Shown here one piece after another: positions 35,765 through 44,993 of a stretch of 64,000 nt of DNA (position 1 is its first letter; each line of letters begins with the position of its first letter). The notes below the pieces were generated by a model that saw only the letters and a program-made list of their open reading frames with translations, did no database searches and was not told the origin of the DNA. Source of the stretch: Palsa-883 sp035486355 (GTDB taxonomy: Bacteria; Pseudomonadota; Alphaproteobacteria; Acetobacterales; Acetobacteraceae); contig DATHNE010000211.1 in the NCBI GenBank assembly GCA_035486355.1, forward strand, positions 29,482-93,481. Reading direction: 5' to 3'. The position numbers and the translations under genes are program-made.

Positions 35765-36817
35765 CTACGCGGGCGGACCGCAGTCAACGCAGGCGCCGAT
35801 CGGCAACGTCACGGCGATACTCTTATTGCCGAGCCATGGCGGGATCACTGCGCCGAAGCCGCCGGCCGGACCACCCGCCGCGACGATCAGCAGCCGGTCG
35901 GGCGATTCCAGTGCGGCATACTCCGTGTCGGCCTGGTCGCGCACGACGGCGCGCTTGCCGACCTCGGCCCACTCACCACGGCGGACGCGGGCGCGCACAT
36001 GGATGAACGTCGCGATATCAGTCTTGCTCCAGCCGGCGGCCTGCAGGTGCTCGCGCAACTGCTTGGGGATGATCAGCGCATAGTTGCCGGCCCAGATCGA
36101 ATAATGCCGCATGTTGGCGCGCATCTCGGCGGCAAAGGTTTCCAGGATCTCCTCGGGGTCGGTGGTCCATTCGTTCATGATCTGGCGCGGCGCACCCGCG
36201 GCCAACACCGTGACGGCGGAGACCTCTGGCGGTAGCCCGCGCTGGACGTGCAGCGGATTCCAGGTGGTGTCTTCCTCGTCCTCGGCGATGCAGTAGCTGA
36301 ATTTGCCGGGATGGCCGAGGGTGGAACGATCGATGCCGCCGGGCCGCACCTCCAGGATATTGATCAGCGCCAGACGGATGGCGCGGCCGATCACCGCGGT
36401 GGCGCGATCGGCGTTGCCTAGCGCGTTGAAGGTGCCGGCGGCGCCCAGCTCGCGACGGATCGGCCCGTTCAGCACGATCAGCACGGCGCAGCCGCCGGTC
36501 GACGACGTCGCACCGTGCAGCAGGAATTCCGGCTGCAGCATCGCGGTGACGGCGGTGACCACGACCGGGAAGTGCATCGGCAGGCAGCCGGCCATAACGG
36601 CATTGATCGCGAGCTTCTCCGCCGTGATCGGCACGGCACGAACGGGTTCGATGCCGAGCAACTGATCGGGCGGGGTCATCGCCCAGTTGAGGCAGGCGGC
36701 GACGGCGTGTTCCGTCGGCGGCACGATCGGCAGGCCGTCGGTCCAGCCATTGGCGTGGTACAGCTCCTGCGCCGCCGCGATGTCGGGAACGGGGTAGGTC
36801 TTGGCGGCAAGGGGCAT
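35765..36817 (-). CDS. partner of the UGSC selenoprotein, unknown function with C-terminal CxxC
   Basis: A 350-residue soluble protein without recognised domain. Segments that look conserved are NGWTDGLPIVPPTE (23-36), CLPMHFPVVVTAVTAMLQPE, GGCAVLIVLNGPIRRELGAA and IPPWLGNKSIAVTLPIGACV near the end. The last residues read GACVDCGPPA, so a Cys-x-x-Cys pair sits on an exposed tail, a feature of proteins that exchange disulfides or selenenylsulfides with a partner. Cysteine is also present in TGGC. It ends 12 bp before the UGSC gene, so the two are translated from one message. No signal peptide is seen. The redox role is inference. Confidence 0.7.
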   Translation of the reverse strand: MPLAAKTYPVPDIAAAQELYHANGWTDGLPIVPPTEHAVAACLNWAMTPPDQLLGIEPVRAVPITAEKLAINAVMAGCLPMHFPVVVTAVTAMLQPEFLLHGATSSTGGCAVLIVLNGPIRRELGAAGTFNALGNADRATAVIGRAIRLALINILEVRPGGIDRSTLGHPGKFSYCIAEDEEDTTWNPLHVQRGLPPEVSAVTVLAAGAPRQIMNEWTTDPEEILETFAAEMRANMRHYSIWAGNYALIIPKQLREHLQAAGWSKTDIATFIHVRARVRRGEWAEVGKRAVVRDQADTEYAALESPDRLLIVAAGGPAGGFGAVIPPWLGNKSIAVTLPIGACVDCGPPA

Positions 36818-36967
36818 GGGCGGGGTCCGGTGGCCTGAGCTCTGGGCTCGCTGCGGAGATCGCTAGGCGCTGGCGCCTGGCACGGTCAACCCCGGCTCGC
36901 ACGCAATGGTATCACGCCCCTCAACCACCGCTTCGCACCTTGCCCCCCCTTGCGCTAGACCGGCCGG

Positions 36968-39574
36968 ATGCTCGCCACTCCGCCCGCCGCCGGTGCGTCC
37001 CCCGTCATGGTGCAGTGGTTCGCCGCCAAGGCGGACCACCCAGACGCGTTGTTGTTTTTCCGCATGGGCGACTTCTACGAGCTATTCTTCGCCGACGCCG
37101 AAGCCGCCGCCGCCGCCCTCGATATCGCGCTCACGGCCCGCGGCGAACACGCCGGTGCCCCCATCCCGATGTGCGGGGTCCCGGTGCACACCGCCGACCT
37201 TTACCTCGCCCGCCTGATCCGCCGCGGCTTTCGCGTCGCCGTGGTCGAGCAGATGGAAAATCCCAAAACCCGGACCACCAAGGGTCCGATCCGCCGCGCC
37301 GTCGTCCGCCTGATCACGCCCGGCACGCTGACCGAGGACGCTCTGCTCGAGGCCGGCCGCCCAAATCTGCTGCTGGCATTGGCCCAGATGCGCGACGGGC
37401 TCGGGGCCGCCTGGCTCGATGTGTCCACCGGATTGTTCGAGACCGCCGCGCTGGCCGAGGCGGACCTCCTGGCCTTACTGGGCCGCCTGGACCCGGCCGA
37501 GATCCTTGCCCCCACCATCCTGCCACTGGGCGACTGGTCCAGCCACCGCGCGCCAGAAACGGTGCCTTCACCGCCGCTGGTGGCCCGTCGCCGCGTCGCC
37601 GAATCCTTTGGCGCCGCCAGCCTCGAGGCCTTCGGCAGCTTCACCGACGCCGAGGCGGTCGCGGCCGCCCTGGCGCTCGACTACGTCCGCGCCACCCAGG
37701 TCGGCGCCCTGCCGCGTCTTGCCCGCCCGGTGCCGCAGGGTGATGGCGGCACGCTGGCGATGGACGCTGCCACACGCGCCAGCCTGGAACTGCTGCGCGG
37801 CCGCGACGGCACCGAGCAGCACACGCTGTTCACCGCCATCCAGCGCACACTGACCGCGCCCGGTGCGCGGACATTGGCGCAATGGCTCGCCGCCCCACTC
37901 ACTGATCCCGCCGCGATCGCCGCGCGGCAGGACGCTTGGTCCTGGCTGCTGGCCAATCCCGCCGCCACCACCGCGTTGCGCCCGGCGTTGCGCACCGCGC
38001 CCGACATCGCCCGTGCACTGGCCCGTCTGTCGCTGAACCGTGGCGGCCCGCGCGACCTGGCCGCGCTGCGCGCAGGCGTGCGCGCTGCCCACGAAGCTGC
38101 CATGACGCTGGATGGCCCGCTACCTGCCGCGCTCGCCCACGCCCGCGCCGCGCTGGCAATCGATCCTGATCTGCAACGCACGCTGACGGACGCCCTGGCC
38201 GATCCGGCCCCGCATCGACTGGAAGACGGCGGCGCCATCCAGCGAGGCTACGACGCCGAACTCGATGACGCGCTCGCCCTGCGCGACGGCAGCCGCCGTG
38301 TGCTGACCCAGCTCCAGCTCGACTACGCCCAGCGCTACGGCGTCACCGCGCTGAAAATCAAGCATCACGCCCAGCTCGGTTACGTTATTGAAGCCCCCGC
38401 TGCCGCCGTAGAACGGCTGCGCGATTTTCCTGAACTCACTCTGCGCCAGGGCATGGCCAATGGCGCGCGCTTCACCACGCCCGACCTGTCCGACCTCGAT
38501 CGCCGCATCGCCGAAGCCGGCGAACGCGCCGCCGCGCGCGAGCGCGTGGTATTCGCCCATCTGGTGAAGGTCGCGTTGCTTCACGCTGAACCGCTTGCCG
38601 CCTGCGCCGACGCGCTTGCTGTGCTCGACGTGGTGCAATCCGCTGCGCGCCTCGCCGAGGGCGGTACCTGGTGCCGCGCGCTAGTCACCGATGATGAAAG
38701 CTTCGACATCCGCGCCGGTCGTCATCCCGTGGTGGAAGCCGCGCTCGCTGGCTCGGCTGCCTTCGTGCCCAACCAATGCGACCTCTCGCCCGACCGCCGC
38801 GTGCTGCTGCTCACCGGCCCCAACATGGCCGGGAAGTCAACGTTCCTGCGGCAGAACGCTCTGATCGTCGTGCTCGCCCAGGCTGGCCTGCCGGTGCCCG
38901 CGGAAACCGTTACCATCGGCGTGGTCGATCGGCTGTTCTCCCGCGTCGGTGCGTCCGACGATCTCGCGCGCGGCCGCTCCACCTTCATGGTCGAAATGAC
39001 CGAGACCGCTGCCATCCTGCACCAGGCCGGACCGCGCTCACTGGTGGTGGTCGACGAAATCGGTCGCGGTACCGCCACGCTCGACGGCCTGGCGATCGCC
39101 TGGGCGGTTCTCGAAGCCCTGCACGGAGCGATCCGCTGCCGTACCATTTTTGCCACACATTTCCACGAACTTGCGGAGCTGGCCGACCGGCTGCCGCGCA
39201 TGCGGCCGCATACGATGCGGGTGAAGGAATGGAAAGGATCGGTGGTGTTCCTGCACGAGGTGGCCGAAGGCGCCGCCGGGCGAAGCTGGGGCGTGCATGT
39301 GGCGGAACTCGCCGGTGTGCCCGCGCGGGTGGTGAAACGCGCGGCGACGCTGCTGACCTCGCTGGAAAAGCACGGCGGCCCGCTGGGTGCCGCCGGCGCA
39401 CCACTCACCGCGCTACCGCTGTTCGCGAGCCCGCCACCGGCTGGGCTCTGCGAATCACCGCCCGATCCCGTCGCCGACGCCGTGGCGGCGTTGGACCCCG
39501 ACCGCATGTCCCCGCGCGAAGCGTTGGAGGAACTCTACCGCCTGCGGGCGCTGCTGCGCGGCAACAGTGCATGA
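36968..39574 (+). CDS. mutS: DNA mismatch repair ATPase MutS
   Basis: An 868-residue MutS, which detects base mismatches and recruits MutL. The mismatch wedge is Phe36-x-Glu38 in MGDFYELFF. The core and clamp domains follow. The ATPase has Walker A GPNMAGKSTFL and Walker B LVVVDEIGRGTATLDGLAIAW (in two parts), with the VEMTETAAIL signature between. The C-terminal helix RMSPREALEELYRLRALL is the tetramer/MutL-contact tail. Length fits the family. It is followed 87 bp later by glnD, the common mutS-glnD order in this group. Confidence 0.96.
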   Translation: MLATPPAAGASPVMVQWFAAKADHPDALLFFRMGDFYELFFADAEAAAAALDIALTARGEHAGAPIPMCGVPVHTADLYLARLIRRGFRVAVVEQMENPKTRTTKGPIRRAVVRLITPGTLTEDALLEAGRPNLLLALAQMRDGLGAAWLDVSTGLFETAALAEADLLALLGRLDPAEILAPTILPLGDWSSHRAPETVPSPPLVARRRVAESFGAASLEAFGSFTDAEAVAAALALDYVRATQVGALPRLARPVPQGDGGTLAMDAATRASLELLRGRDGTEQHTLFTAIQRTLTAPGARTLAQWLAAPLTDPAAIAARQDAWSWLLANPAATTALRPALRTAPDIARALARLSLNRGGPRDLAALRAGVRAAHEAAMTLDGPLPAALAHARAALAIDPDLQRTLTDALADPAPHRLEDGGAIQRGYDAELDDALALRDGSRRVLTQLQLDYAQRYGVTALKIKHHAQLGYVIEAPAAAVERLRDFPELTLRQGMANGARFTTPDLSDLDRRIAEAGERAAARERVVFAHLVKVALLHAEPLAACADALAVLDVVQSAARLAEGGTWCRALVTDDESFDIRAGRHPVVEAALAGSAAFVPNQCDLSPDRRVLLLTGPNMAGKSTFLRQNALIVVLAQAGLPVPAETVTIGVVDRLFSRVGASDDLARGRSTFMVEMTETAAILHQAGPRSLVVVDEIGRGTATLDGLAIAWAVLEALHGAIRCRTIFATHFHELAELADRLPRMRPHTMRVKEWKGSVVFLHEVAEGAAGRSWGVHVAELAGVPARVVKRAATLLTSLEKHGGPLGAAGAPLTALPLFASPPPAGLCESPPDPVADAVAALDPDRMSPREALEELYRLRALLRGNSA

Positions 39575-39661
39575 AATTGGCAGCCACCTGTCCCGCCCCG
39601 TGGGAGAGCCATGCCCTGACATCGCTTCCAGACAGCAAGAACAGGCCCTAGCATCGCAGCC

Positions 39662-42457
39662 ATGCTGAGCCCTGCCACCCTGCCGAAGGCTGCCGACGTC
39701 GCGCCAAGCGCCATCATCGATGCGCTTGCCGCGCTGGGCGCGGCCGACCCGAGGGATGGAAAAGTGCCGCGGGATGCCGCCCTTGGCGTGTTTCGCCGCC
39801 ATCTCGCGCGCATTCAGACCCATGTGCAGCATGCGTTTGAGCAAGAGCAGATCAACGGTTTGGCCGCATCGCGCATGCTCGGCAAGCTGGTCGACGGGTT
39901 GATCCGTGCGCTGCACGATTACGCCGTCGAACAGCTCGGCGAGCCGCAGGCGCTCTCGGTCGCGGCCACCGGCGGCTACGGCCGCGGTACGCTGGCGCCG
40001 TTCAGCGACATCGATCTGCTGTTCCTTACCCCCGACGCGCCCCGTGCGCACACGCTGCAGGTCGTCGAGTACATGCTCTACTTCCTGTGGGACCTTGGCC
40101 TGAAGGTCGGCCACGCCACGCGCTCGATCGACGAATGCCTGACCGAGGGCGCGAACGACACCACCATCCGCACCGCCCTGCTCGACAGCCGCCACATCGC
40201 CGGTGACGCGGAGCTGTTCGGCGCCTTCCACGCCAGCTTCCGCGCTGCCTGCAAGGAAGCCGGTGCGGCGGGCTATATCGCTGCCAAGCAGGCCGAACGC
40301 GAGGTGCGCCACCGCCGCTATGGCGACAGCCCTTACGTGGTCGAACCGAACGTCAAGGAGGGCCGTGGCGGCCTGCGCGATCTGCAAACGCTCTACTGGA
40401 TCGCGCGCTACGTCTTCGGTACCGAAACGATGGGCCAGCTCGCCGAAGTTGGCGGCGTGTTGTCACCGTCCGAAGCCCGTCACGGCCGACGGTCGTGGGA
40501 ATTCCTCTGGACCGTCCGCTTCCACCTGCACTATGTCGCCGGCCGCGCTGAGGAACGCCTGACCTTCGATCTGCAACCCGTCGTCGGCGCTCGCATGGGT
40601 TACACGCGCCACGGCAGGCAGGACGGTGTCGAGCGTTTCATGCGCCACTATTTCCTGACGGTTCGTGAGGTCGTCCGCCTGACCCGCGTGGTCGAGCCCG
40701 CCATCCTGCGTGCCGCGCTCGGCCCGCCCGCGGTGGCGGCGGAAACCGATCCCGCGCTGCGTGCCACCGGTTTCGTGCTCGCCGAAGGCAAACTGCTGGC
40801 TGCGCCGGGCCGTGAATTCGAACGCGAACCAATCCAGATGCTGCGCATTCTGCAGGTCGCGCGCGATCGCGGGCTGGAACTGCATCCGCTGGCGATCCAT
40901 TCGCTCACCCGGAACGAACGCGGCGCCGTCAAGCTGCGCGGCGACAAGGAAGCTGCCACGCTGTTCATGGACCTGCTGTGTGGCCCCGACAGCGAACATA
41001 CCCACGCTGATGGCGCCCGCTGGCTGTCGGTGTTGAACGAAGCCGGTTTCCTCGGCCATTACCTGCCAGATTGGGGCCGCATCGTTGGGCAGATGCAGTT
41101 CGACACCTACCACGTCTATACCGTCGATGAGCACACCATCGCCGCTGTTGCCGTGCTGAACCAATTGGAACGGGGCGAACTTGCGGAAATCGCACCCATC
41201 GCCAGCAATTTGATCGAGCAGGTGCAATCCCGCCGTGCGCTGTACGTCGCGATGATCATGCACGACATCGCCAAGGGCCGCGGCGGCGATCATTCCCAGA
41301 TCGGTGCCGAACTGGCCCTCACGACCGGCCCGCTTCTCGGTTTGACCCCGGAAGAAACTGAAACAGTCTCCTGGCTGGTCCTGCACCACCTGCTGCTGAC
41401 CGACATCGCCTTCAAGCGCGACATCGACGATCCCAAGATTATTCTGGACCTCGCCGACGTCATCCAATCGCCCGAACGCCTGCGCCTGCTGTTGGTGCTC
41501 ACCGTCGCCGACATGCGCGCGGTGTCCGCCAAGGTGTGGAACGGCTGGAAAGCCACGCTGCTGCGCGAACTGTACCAACGCGTCTCTGAAGTGCTCGCCG
41601 GTGGTCTCGCCACCACCGAACGCGACGTACGCGTCACGCGGGCCAAGGAGGCTGCCGCAACTCTGCTCAGCGACTGGACGGCGGAAGAGATCCAGCACTT
41701 CACCGCGCTCGGCTACCCCGGTTACTGGCTTTCGTTCGACCCCGAAACCCACGCCCGACACGCCCGCCTGGTGCGCGACGCCGAGGCTCGCAAGGCCCCG
41801 CTCACCGTCGACACCCAGCCGCTACCCGCCCGCGCGGTGACGGAAGTCACCGTCTATTGCACCGACCACGCGGGCCTGTTCAGCAAGATCTCCGGCGCGC
41901 TGGCCGTCGCCGGTGCCTCGATCGTCGACGCGCGCATCCACACGCTCACCAGCGGCATGGCGCTCGACACGTTCTGGATTCAGGACGCTGCCGGGGGTGC
42001 GTTCGACGCCCCTCACCGCCTCGCCAAACTGTCCGTACTCATCGAGCAAGCCCTCTCCGGCCGCCTTCGCCTGCCCGCGGAAATCCTCAAAGTCTCGAAA
42101 CTCCTTCTCGGCCGCCGCACCCGGGCCATCAACGTCCCGCCTCGCGTGGTCATCGATAACCACGCCTCCAACTCCTACACCGTGGTGGAAGTGAACGGCC
42201 GCGACCGCCCCGGCCTGCTGCACGACATGACCGCCGCGATCTCGGAGCAAGGTCTGCAAATCGCCTCGGCCCACGTCACCACTTACGGTGTCCGCGCTGT
42301 CGACGTCTTCTACGTCAAGGACATCTTTGGCCTGAAAGTCGAAAACGAGCGCAAACTGCAACAGTTGCGCGACGCTCTGCTCGCCGCGCTGGCCAATCCC
42401 GACGAAGCCGAAGCCCCCCCGATCACCCCCCGCAAGCGCCGTCGCGCCGCGTCGTAA
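39662..42457 (+). CDS. glnD: bifunctional PII uridylyltransferase/uridylyl-removing enzyme
   Basis: A 931-residue GlnD, the glutamine sensor that uridylylates PII proteins at low nitrogen and removes UMP at high glutamine. The nucleotidyltransferase site is GGYGRGTLAPFSDIDLLF (from about 104) with Asp116 and Asp118. The HD hydrolase site is MIMHDIAKGRGGDHS, near 533. Two ACT domains follow: EVTVYCTDHAGLFSKISGAL and VVEVNGRDRPGLLHDMTAAI. All four domains are intact, so both activities are expected. It links functionally to the sigma-54-driven amt gene in this window. A series of hairpins follows its stop. Confidence 0.96.
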   Translation: MLSPATLPKAADVAPSAIIDALAALGAADPRDGKVPRDAALGVFRRHLARIQTHVQHAFEQEQINGLAASRMLGKLVDGLIRALHDYAVEQLGEPQALSVAATGGYGRGTLAPFSDIDLLFLTPDAPRAHTLQVVEYMLYFLWDLGLKVGHATRSIDECLTEGANDTTIRTALLDSRHIAGDAELFGAFHASFRAACKEAGAAGYIAAKQAEREVRHRRYGDSPYVVEPNVKEGRGGLRDLQTLYWIARYVFGTETMGQLAEVGGVLSPSEARHGRRSWEFLWTVRFHLHYVAGRAEERLTFDLQPVVGARMGYTRHGRQDGVERFMRHYFLTVREVVRLTRVVEPAILRAALGPPAVAAETDPALRATGFVLAEGKLLAAPGREFEREPIQMLRILQVARDRGLELHPLAIHSLTRNERGAVKLRGDKEAATLFMDLLCGPDSEHTHADGARWLSVLNEAGFLGHYLPDWGRIVGQMQFDTYHVYTVDEHTIAAVAVLNQLERGELAEIAPIASNLIEQVQSRRALYVAMIMHDIAKGRGGDHSQIGAELALTTGPLLGLTPEETETVSWLVLHHLLLTDIAFKRDIDDPKIILDLADVIQSPERLRLLLVLTVADMRAVSAKVWNGWKATLLRELYQRVSEVLAGGLATTERDVRVTRAKEAAATLLSDWTAEEIQHFTALGYPGYWLSFDPETHARHARLVRDAEARKAPLTVDTQPLPARAVTEVTVYCTDHAGLFSKISGALAVAGASIVDARIHTLTSGMALDTFWIQDAAGGAFDAPHRLAKLSVLIEQALSGRLRLPAEILKVSKLLLGRRTRAINVPPRVVIDNHASNSYTVVEVNGRDRPGLLHDMTAAISEQGLQIASAHVTTYGVRAVDVFYVKDIFGLKVENERKLQQLRDALLAALANPDEAEAPPITPRKRRRAAS

Positions 42458-42477
42458 CCGCCGGCGCTGAAGGAAAG

Positions 42478-42717
42478 TCAGGGCTCCGCCCTGAAACGCG
42501 CCAGGGGATGCTGTCGCCTGGACCCCTGCCAAAGGCGGAATCTCTGGCCTGCGTCCGTTTTGGTCGTGTGGGGGCGGGCGCCCACCGTGCTGCTGAACCG
42601 CCCGTGCTGGCGCCACCCCCGCACGACCAACCGAAGGGTTCCAAGGGCTGTGCCCGTGGCGGGAGCCCAGAAGGCAGCGCCCTCTGGTGGGGTTCGGGGC
42701 AAGGCCCTGACCTTCGA
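42478..42717. repeat. intergenic hairpin-rich element after glnD
   Basis: It starts with a perfect small hairpin, TCAGGG-CTCCG-CCCTGA (42478-42494), then CAGGGG (42502-42507) paired with CCCCTG (42523-42528). A GC-rich tract with few stop codons follows. Elements of this look are frequent after genes in Acetobacteraceae. The first hairpin probably terminates glnD. No gene is seen in this stretch. Confidence 0.55.
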
Positions 42718-43209
42718 TCAGCGCAGGGCGGTGGTAAATTTGTGCAGGGCGCTGGCGTCGAGTTGGGAGATGCGTTCGATGCTGACGCCGAGCTGGGTGG
42801 TGAGCTGGTGCAGGGTATGGGCGTCGTTCGGAGGTGCGTCGTGGCGGGCCAGGAAGACGGTGTGTTCGCGCCGACCGGGGATTGTGGCCGCCAACGCGAT
42901 CATCGCGTCGTCTGCGTGAGCGCGGGGTACGGGGCGGGTCCCACGGCCGTTCCGCCACAGGCTTTCGGCGACTTCGGCCTGTGACAGGCCGATGCGGGCC
43001 GCGATGCGGGCGACCAATTCCTGTTTGCTGGCGGGAACGGCATCGCGCAGGCAGCCGGCGCGGGCGTCGGCAAGCAGTTGGTCCGCGGTCGCGCCAGCGT
43101 CCGCCGAGCCGCATCCGTGGATGCGGGCGCACGGGGGCGGCCGGGGGACGCTGATCCAGCCGTGATTCCGGACGCGATGGCCGCCGGGCGTCGCCGCGGC
43201 ACACCACAC
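42718..43209 (-). pseudogene. C-terminal remnant of a sigma-70-family factor (RpoH-like)
   Basis: The frame ends with HTLHQLTTQLGVSIERISQL and DASALHKFTTALR, which has the pattern of sigma region 4.2 (TLEELGxxxGVSRERxRQIExxAxxKL). Upstream, KQELVARIAARIGLSQAEVA resembles region 3 of heat-shock sigma factors, and MIALAATIPGRREHTVFLAR resembles the start of region 4. Region 2, needed to bind core and the -10 element, is absent; the frame before residue 45 is compositionally odd. It is therefore most likely a decayed fragment. A diverged functional anti-termination or sigma-like protein cannot be excluded. Confidence 0.5.
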
Positions 43210-44103
43210 CGGGGCTGTCTGTCGCGCACCGAGCGGAGCTTTGCGTCACGCCGTTCTCCTAAGCGTGGCGAGGTGTCGACGCCTGCTCCCCTCTATGACA
43301 TCTGTGCTGCCCCGACGGGTGTCGGTGGCAGACGCCCCTACCCAGACATCCGGGTGGCCTGGCTGGAGCTGGGCGGCTGGCGGTCGCGGTGCCGGTGGCC
43401 TGTGCTGGGCTGACCCCGCGTGGTGAGATCGCTACCTGCGCGTGAGAACATCGGCGTGGCGTGGTGGATGGGCCATATCATGGCAGTCCCGCCAGGATCA
43501 CTTTCACCGGCCCGGCCCGCGATGTGCGCTTCTAACAGGCGGCGCTCGATGGTCAGCTCAATGAGGTTGCCCCAACCCCCAGTCTGGGGGACTGCCGGAC
43601 CAGGGCGGCGAAGATGGGACGATGGGCAGCAGGGCAGTATCGTCGGCCCTGGCGGCGTGGTTTGGCACGCAAGGCCAAGTGATAGCCACGCGGGCGCCGA
43701 CGGCGATCGAGACGATGCTCGGCGTGACCTGCGTGCTGTTCCTGGGACGGCAGGGCGGGAGGAGATGGGGTGCGCCATTCTGTGCCACGGCCCGATCGCG
43801 GCGGCTCTGCCTGCCGCATTCCCACGCGTCGATGTCGCGCTGCTTCTGGCACCCGCACAGCAGGGCGCCCTGGCGGTGGTGCTGGCGGCTGAGCAGCTGG
43901 TGTTGTGCGAGACGCGGCGCGATGACAGGGCCTCGCCGTGTTGGCGCGCCGGTGGCTCACGCAGGAACCCGTGCTGATCCGGTTCGATGGTGAGACGCCA
44001 CGGATCACGCCATACGTTCCAGGGCCGCCCCCAGGCCTGGCGGACGCGCAGATGCAGTGGATCGCTACATCGAAACCTACGAGCACCTATGCGTGCGTGA
44101 TGC
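43210..44103. other. degraded region, no intact gene
   Basis: About 0.9 kb without a credible intact reading frame. Plus-strand pieces in different frames read ILCHGPIAAALPAAF, then RRWLTQEPVLIRFDGETPRI, then (to 44201) RYIETYEHLCVRDAYCDGET and ALIVVTQGADEKLWRHSVDE, ending FPTW and a stop. They could be parts of one decayed protein of unknown family. No IS ends or target duplications were recognised. Confidence 0.45.
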
Positions 44104-44400
44104 CTATTGCGATGGAGAAACCGGCGCGCTGATCGTGGTGACGCAGGGGGCCGACGAAAAGCTCTGGCGCCACAGTGTCGATGAGGTTTTCCCGACTTGG
44201 TAAGCCCGCATTCGATCAGCGTGCGCCTTATCCAATGCTGGGGCAATTTCGAAAAGGACTTGCATTACAACGGCTTTGATTGCCTGGAAGTGGCCAAGTG
44301 GCGTGCGGCACAGGCTTGCAAGCGTCACGTTGTCGGTCGGAAGGGGCTGGCAGCGACTCCGCCAATAGGCAAGGGTCAGCACGATAACAGCCCGGTGCAT
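44104..44400 (-). pseudogene. DUF1376-like fragment
   Basis: A 98-residue frame beginning MHRAVIVLTLAYWRSRCQPL, then PTDNVTLASLCRTPLGHFQA and IKAVVMQVLFEI. The order aYW-x-LP-x-D-x-x-LA-x-L followed by a helix resembles DUF1376 (YdaU-like) proteins, which occur mostly in prophages and near replication genes. The usual N-terminal part is missing and the C-terminal 30 residues do not fit. It overlaps other debris on the plus strand. Probably a phage-derived remnant. Confidence 0.4.
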
Positions 44401-44499
44401 GCGCGAGCGAGGTGGAGACTTGGCGCACGGCGCGAGTTGCGGCTGCCGGGGTGTCGCCGCCTGACCGGCCTGTGGACCCGCCCGAGCGGCTGGCCGGGG

Positions 44500-44993
44500 A
44501 TGCCGCCGGTCGCAATCGCCGCGGCCCCGGCGGCTGTGCCTCTACGCGCCGGCGCGGTGCCGTTCGGTGATCTGGTCGATCGGCGGTTTCCCGGGGCAGC
44601 ATATGACATCGATGAGGCCGCTCGGTGCCTCGTGCAGGGGCGCTCAACCGCCACCGTGTTCCATGCTATGCGCATCATCGTGCGGGGGCTGGACGCCTAT
44701 GCCGCGTGGCGCGGCGAGCCCAATCCGCCGATGTGCTGTGGCGAGCAACGTTGGCGCACGTTGCCGCGCTGGATAGGTGACGATCAGGCGACGACCGAGC
44801 TGAGCGCGGCGCTGGATGCGGGGCGTGTGGCCTGGCGTGGGGCGTCATTGCAGGTGGGGTCGAAATATACCGAGGCGGAAGCGCAGCAGATTCCTGTCCA
44901 GATGGATCGTTTCACGCGATGTCTGGCCGCGTTGTGCGATGAGGACGGCGTACACCTGCCAGCGAGCTGGACGACGACGCGCGATAGGGTGCG
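44500..44993 (+). pseudogene. fragment of an unrecognised helical protein
   Basis: The plus frame reads FPGAAYDIDEAARCLVQGRS, TATVFHAMRIIVRGLDAYAA, then later VGSKYTEAEAQQIPVQMDRF and TRCLAALCDEDG. The alternating helical pattern with a central STAxVFHxMR segment looks like a conserved small hypothetical family, possibly HEPN-like. No clear start is visible, and the frame runs on into the antisense of the surA 3' end, which suggests loss of its own stop. Recorded as a remnant; the family is not identified. Confidence 0.4.

Noticed and set aside
41822..43249. Minus-strand 475-codon frame over the glnD 3' end
   Set aside because: It is Arg/Pro-rich, without motifs, and mostly antisense to the glnD ACT domains.
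43210..44103. Intact transposase or IS in the degraded zone
   Set aside because: No DDE-type motif, terminal inverted repeats or target duplication could be found; only unrelated short fragments are visible.
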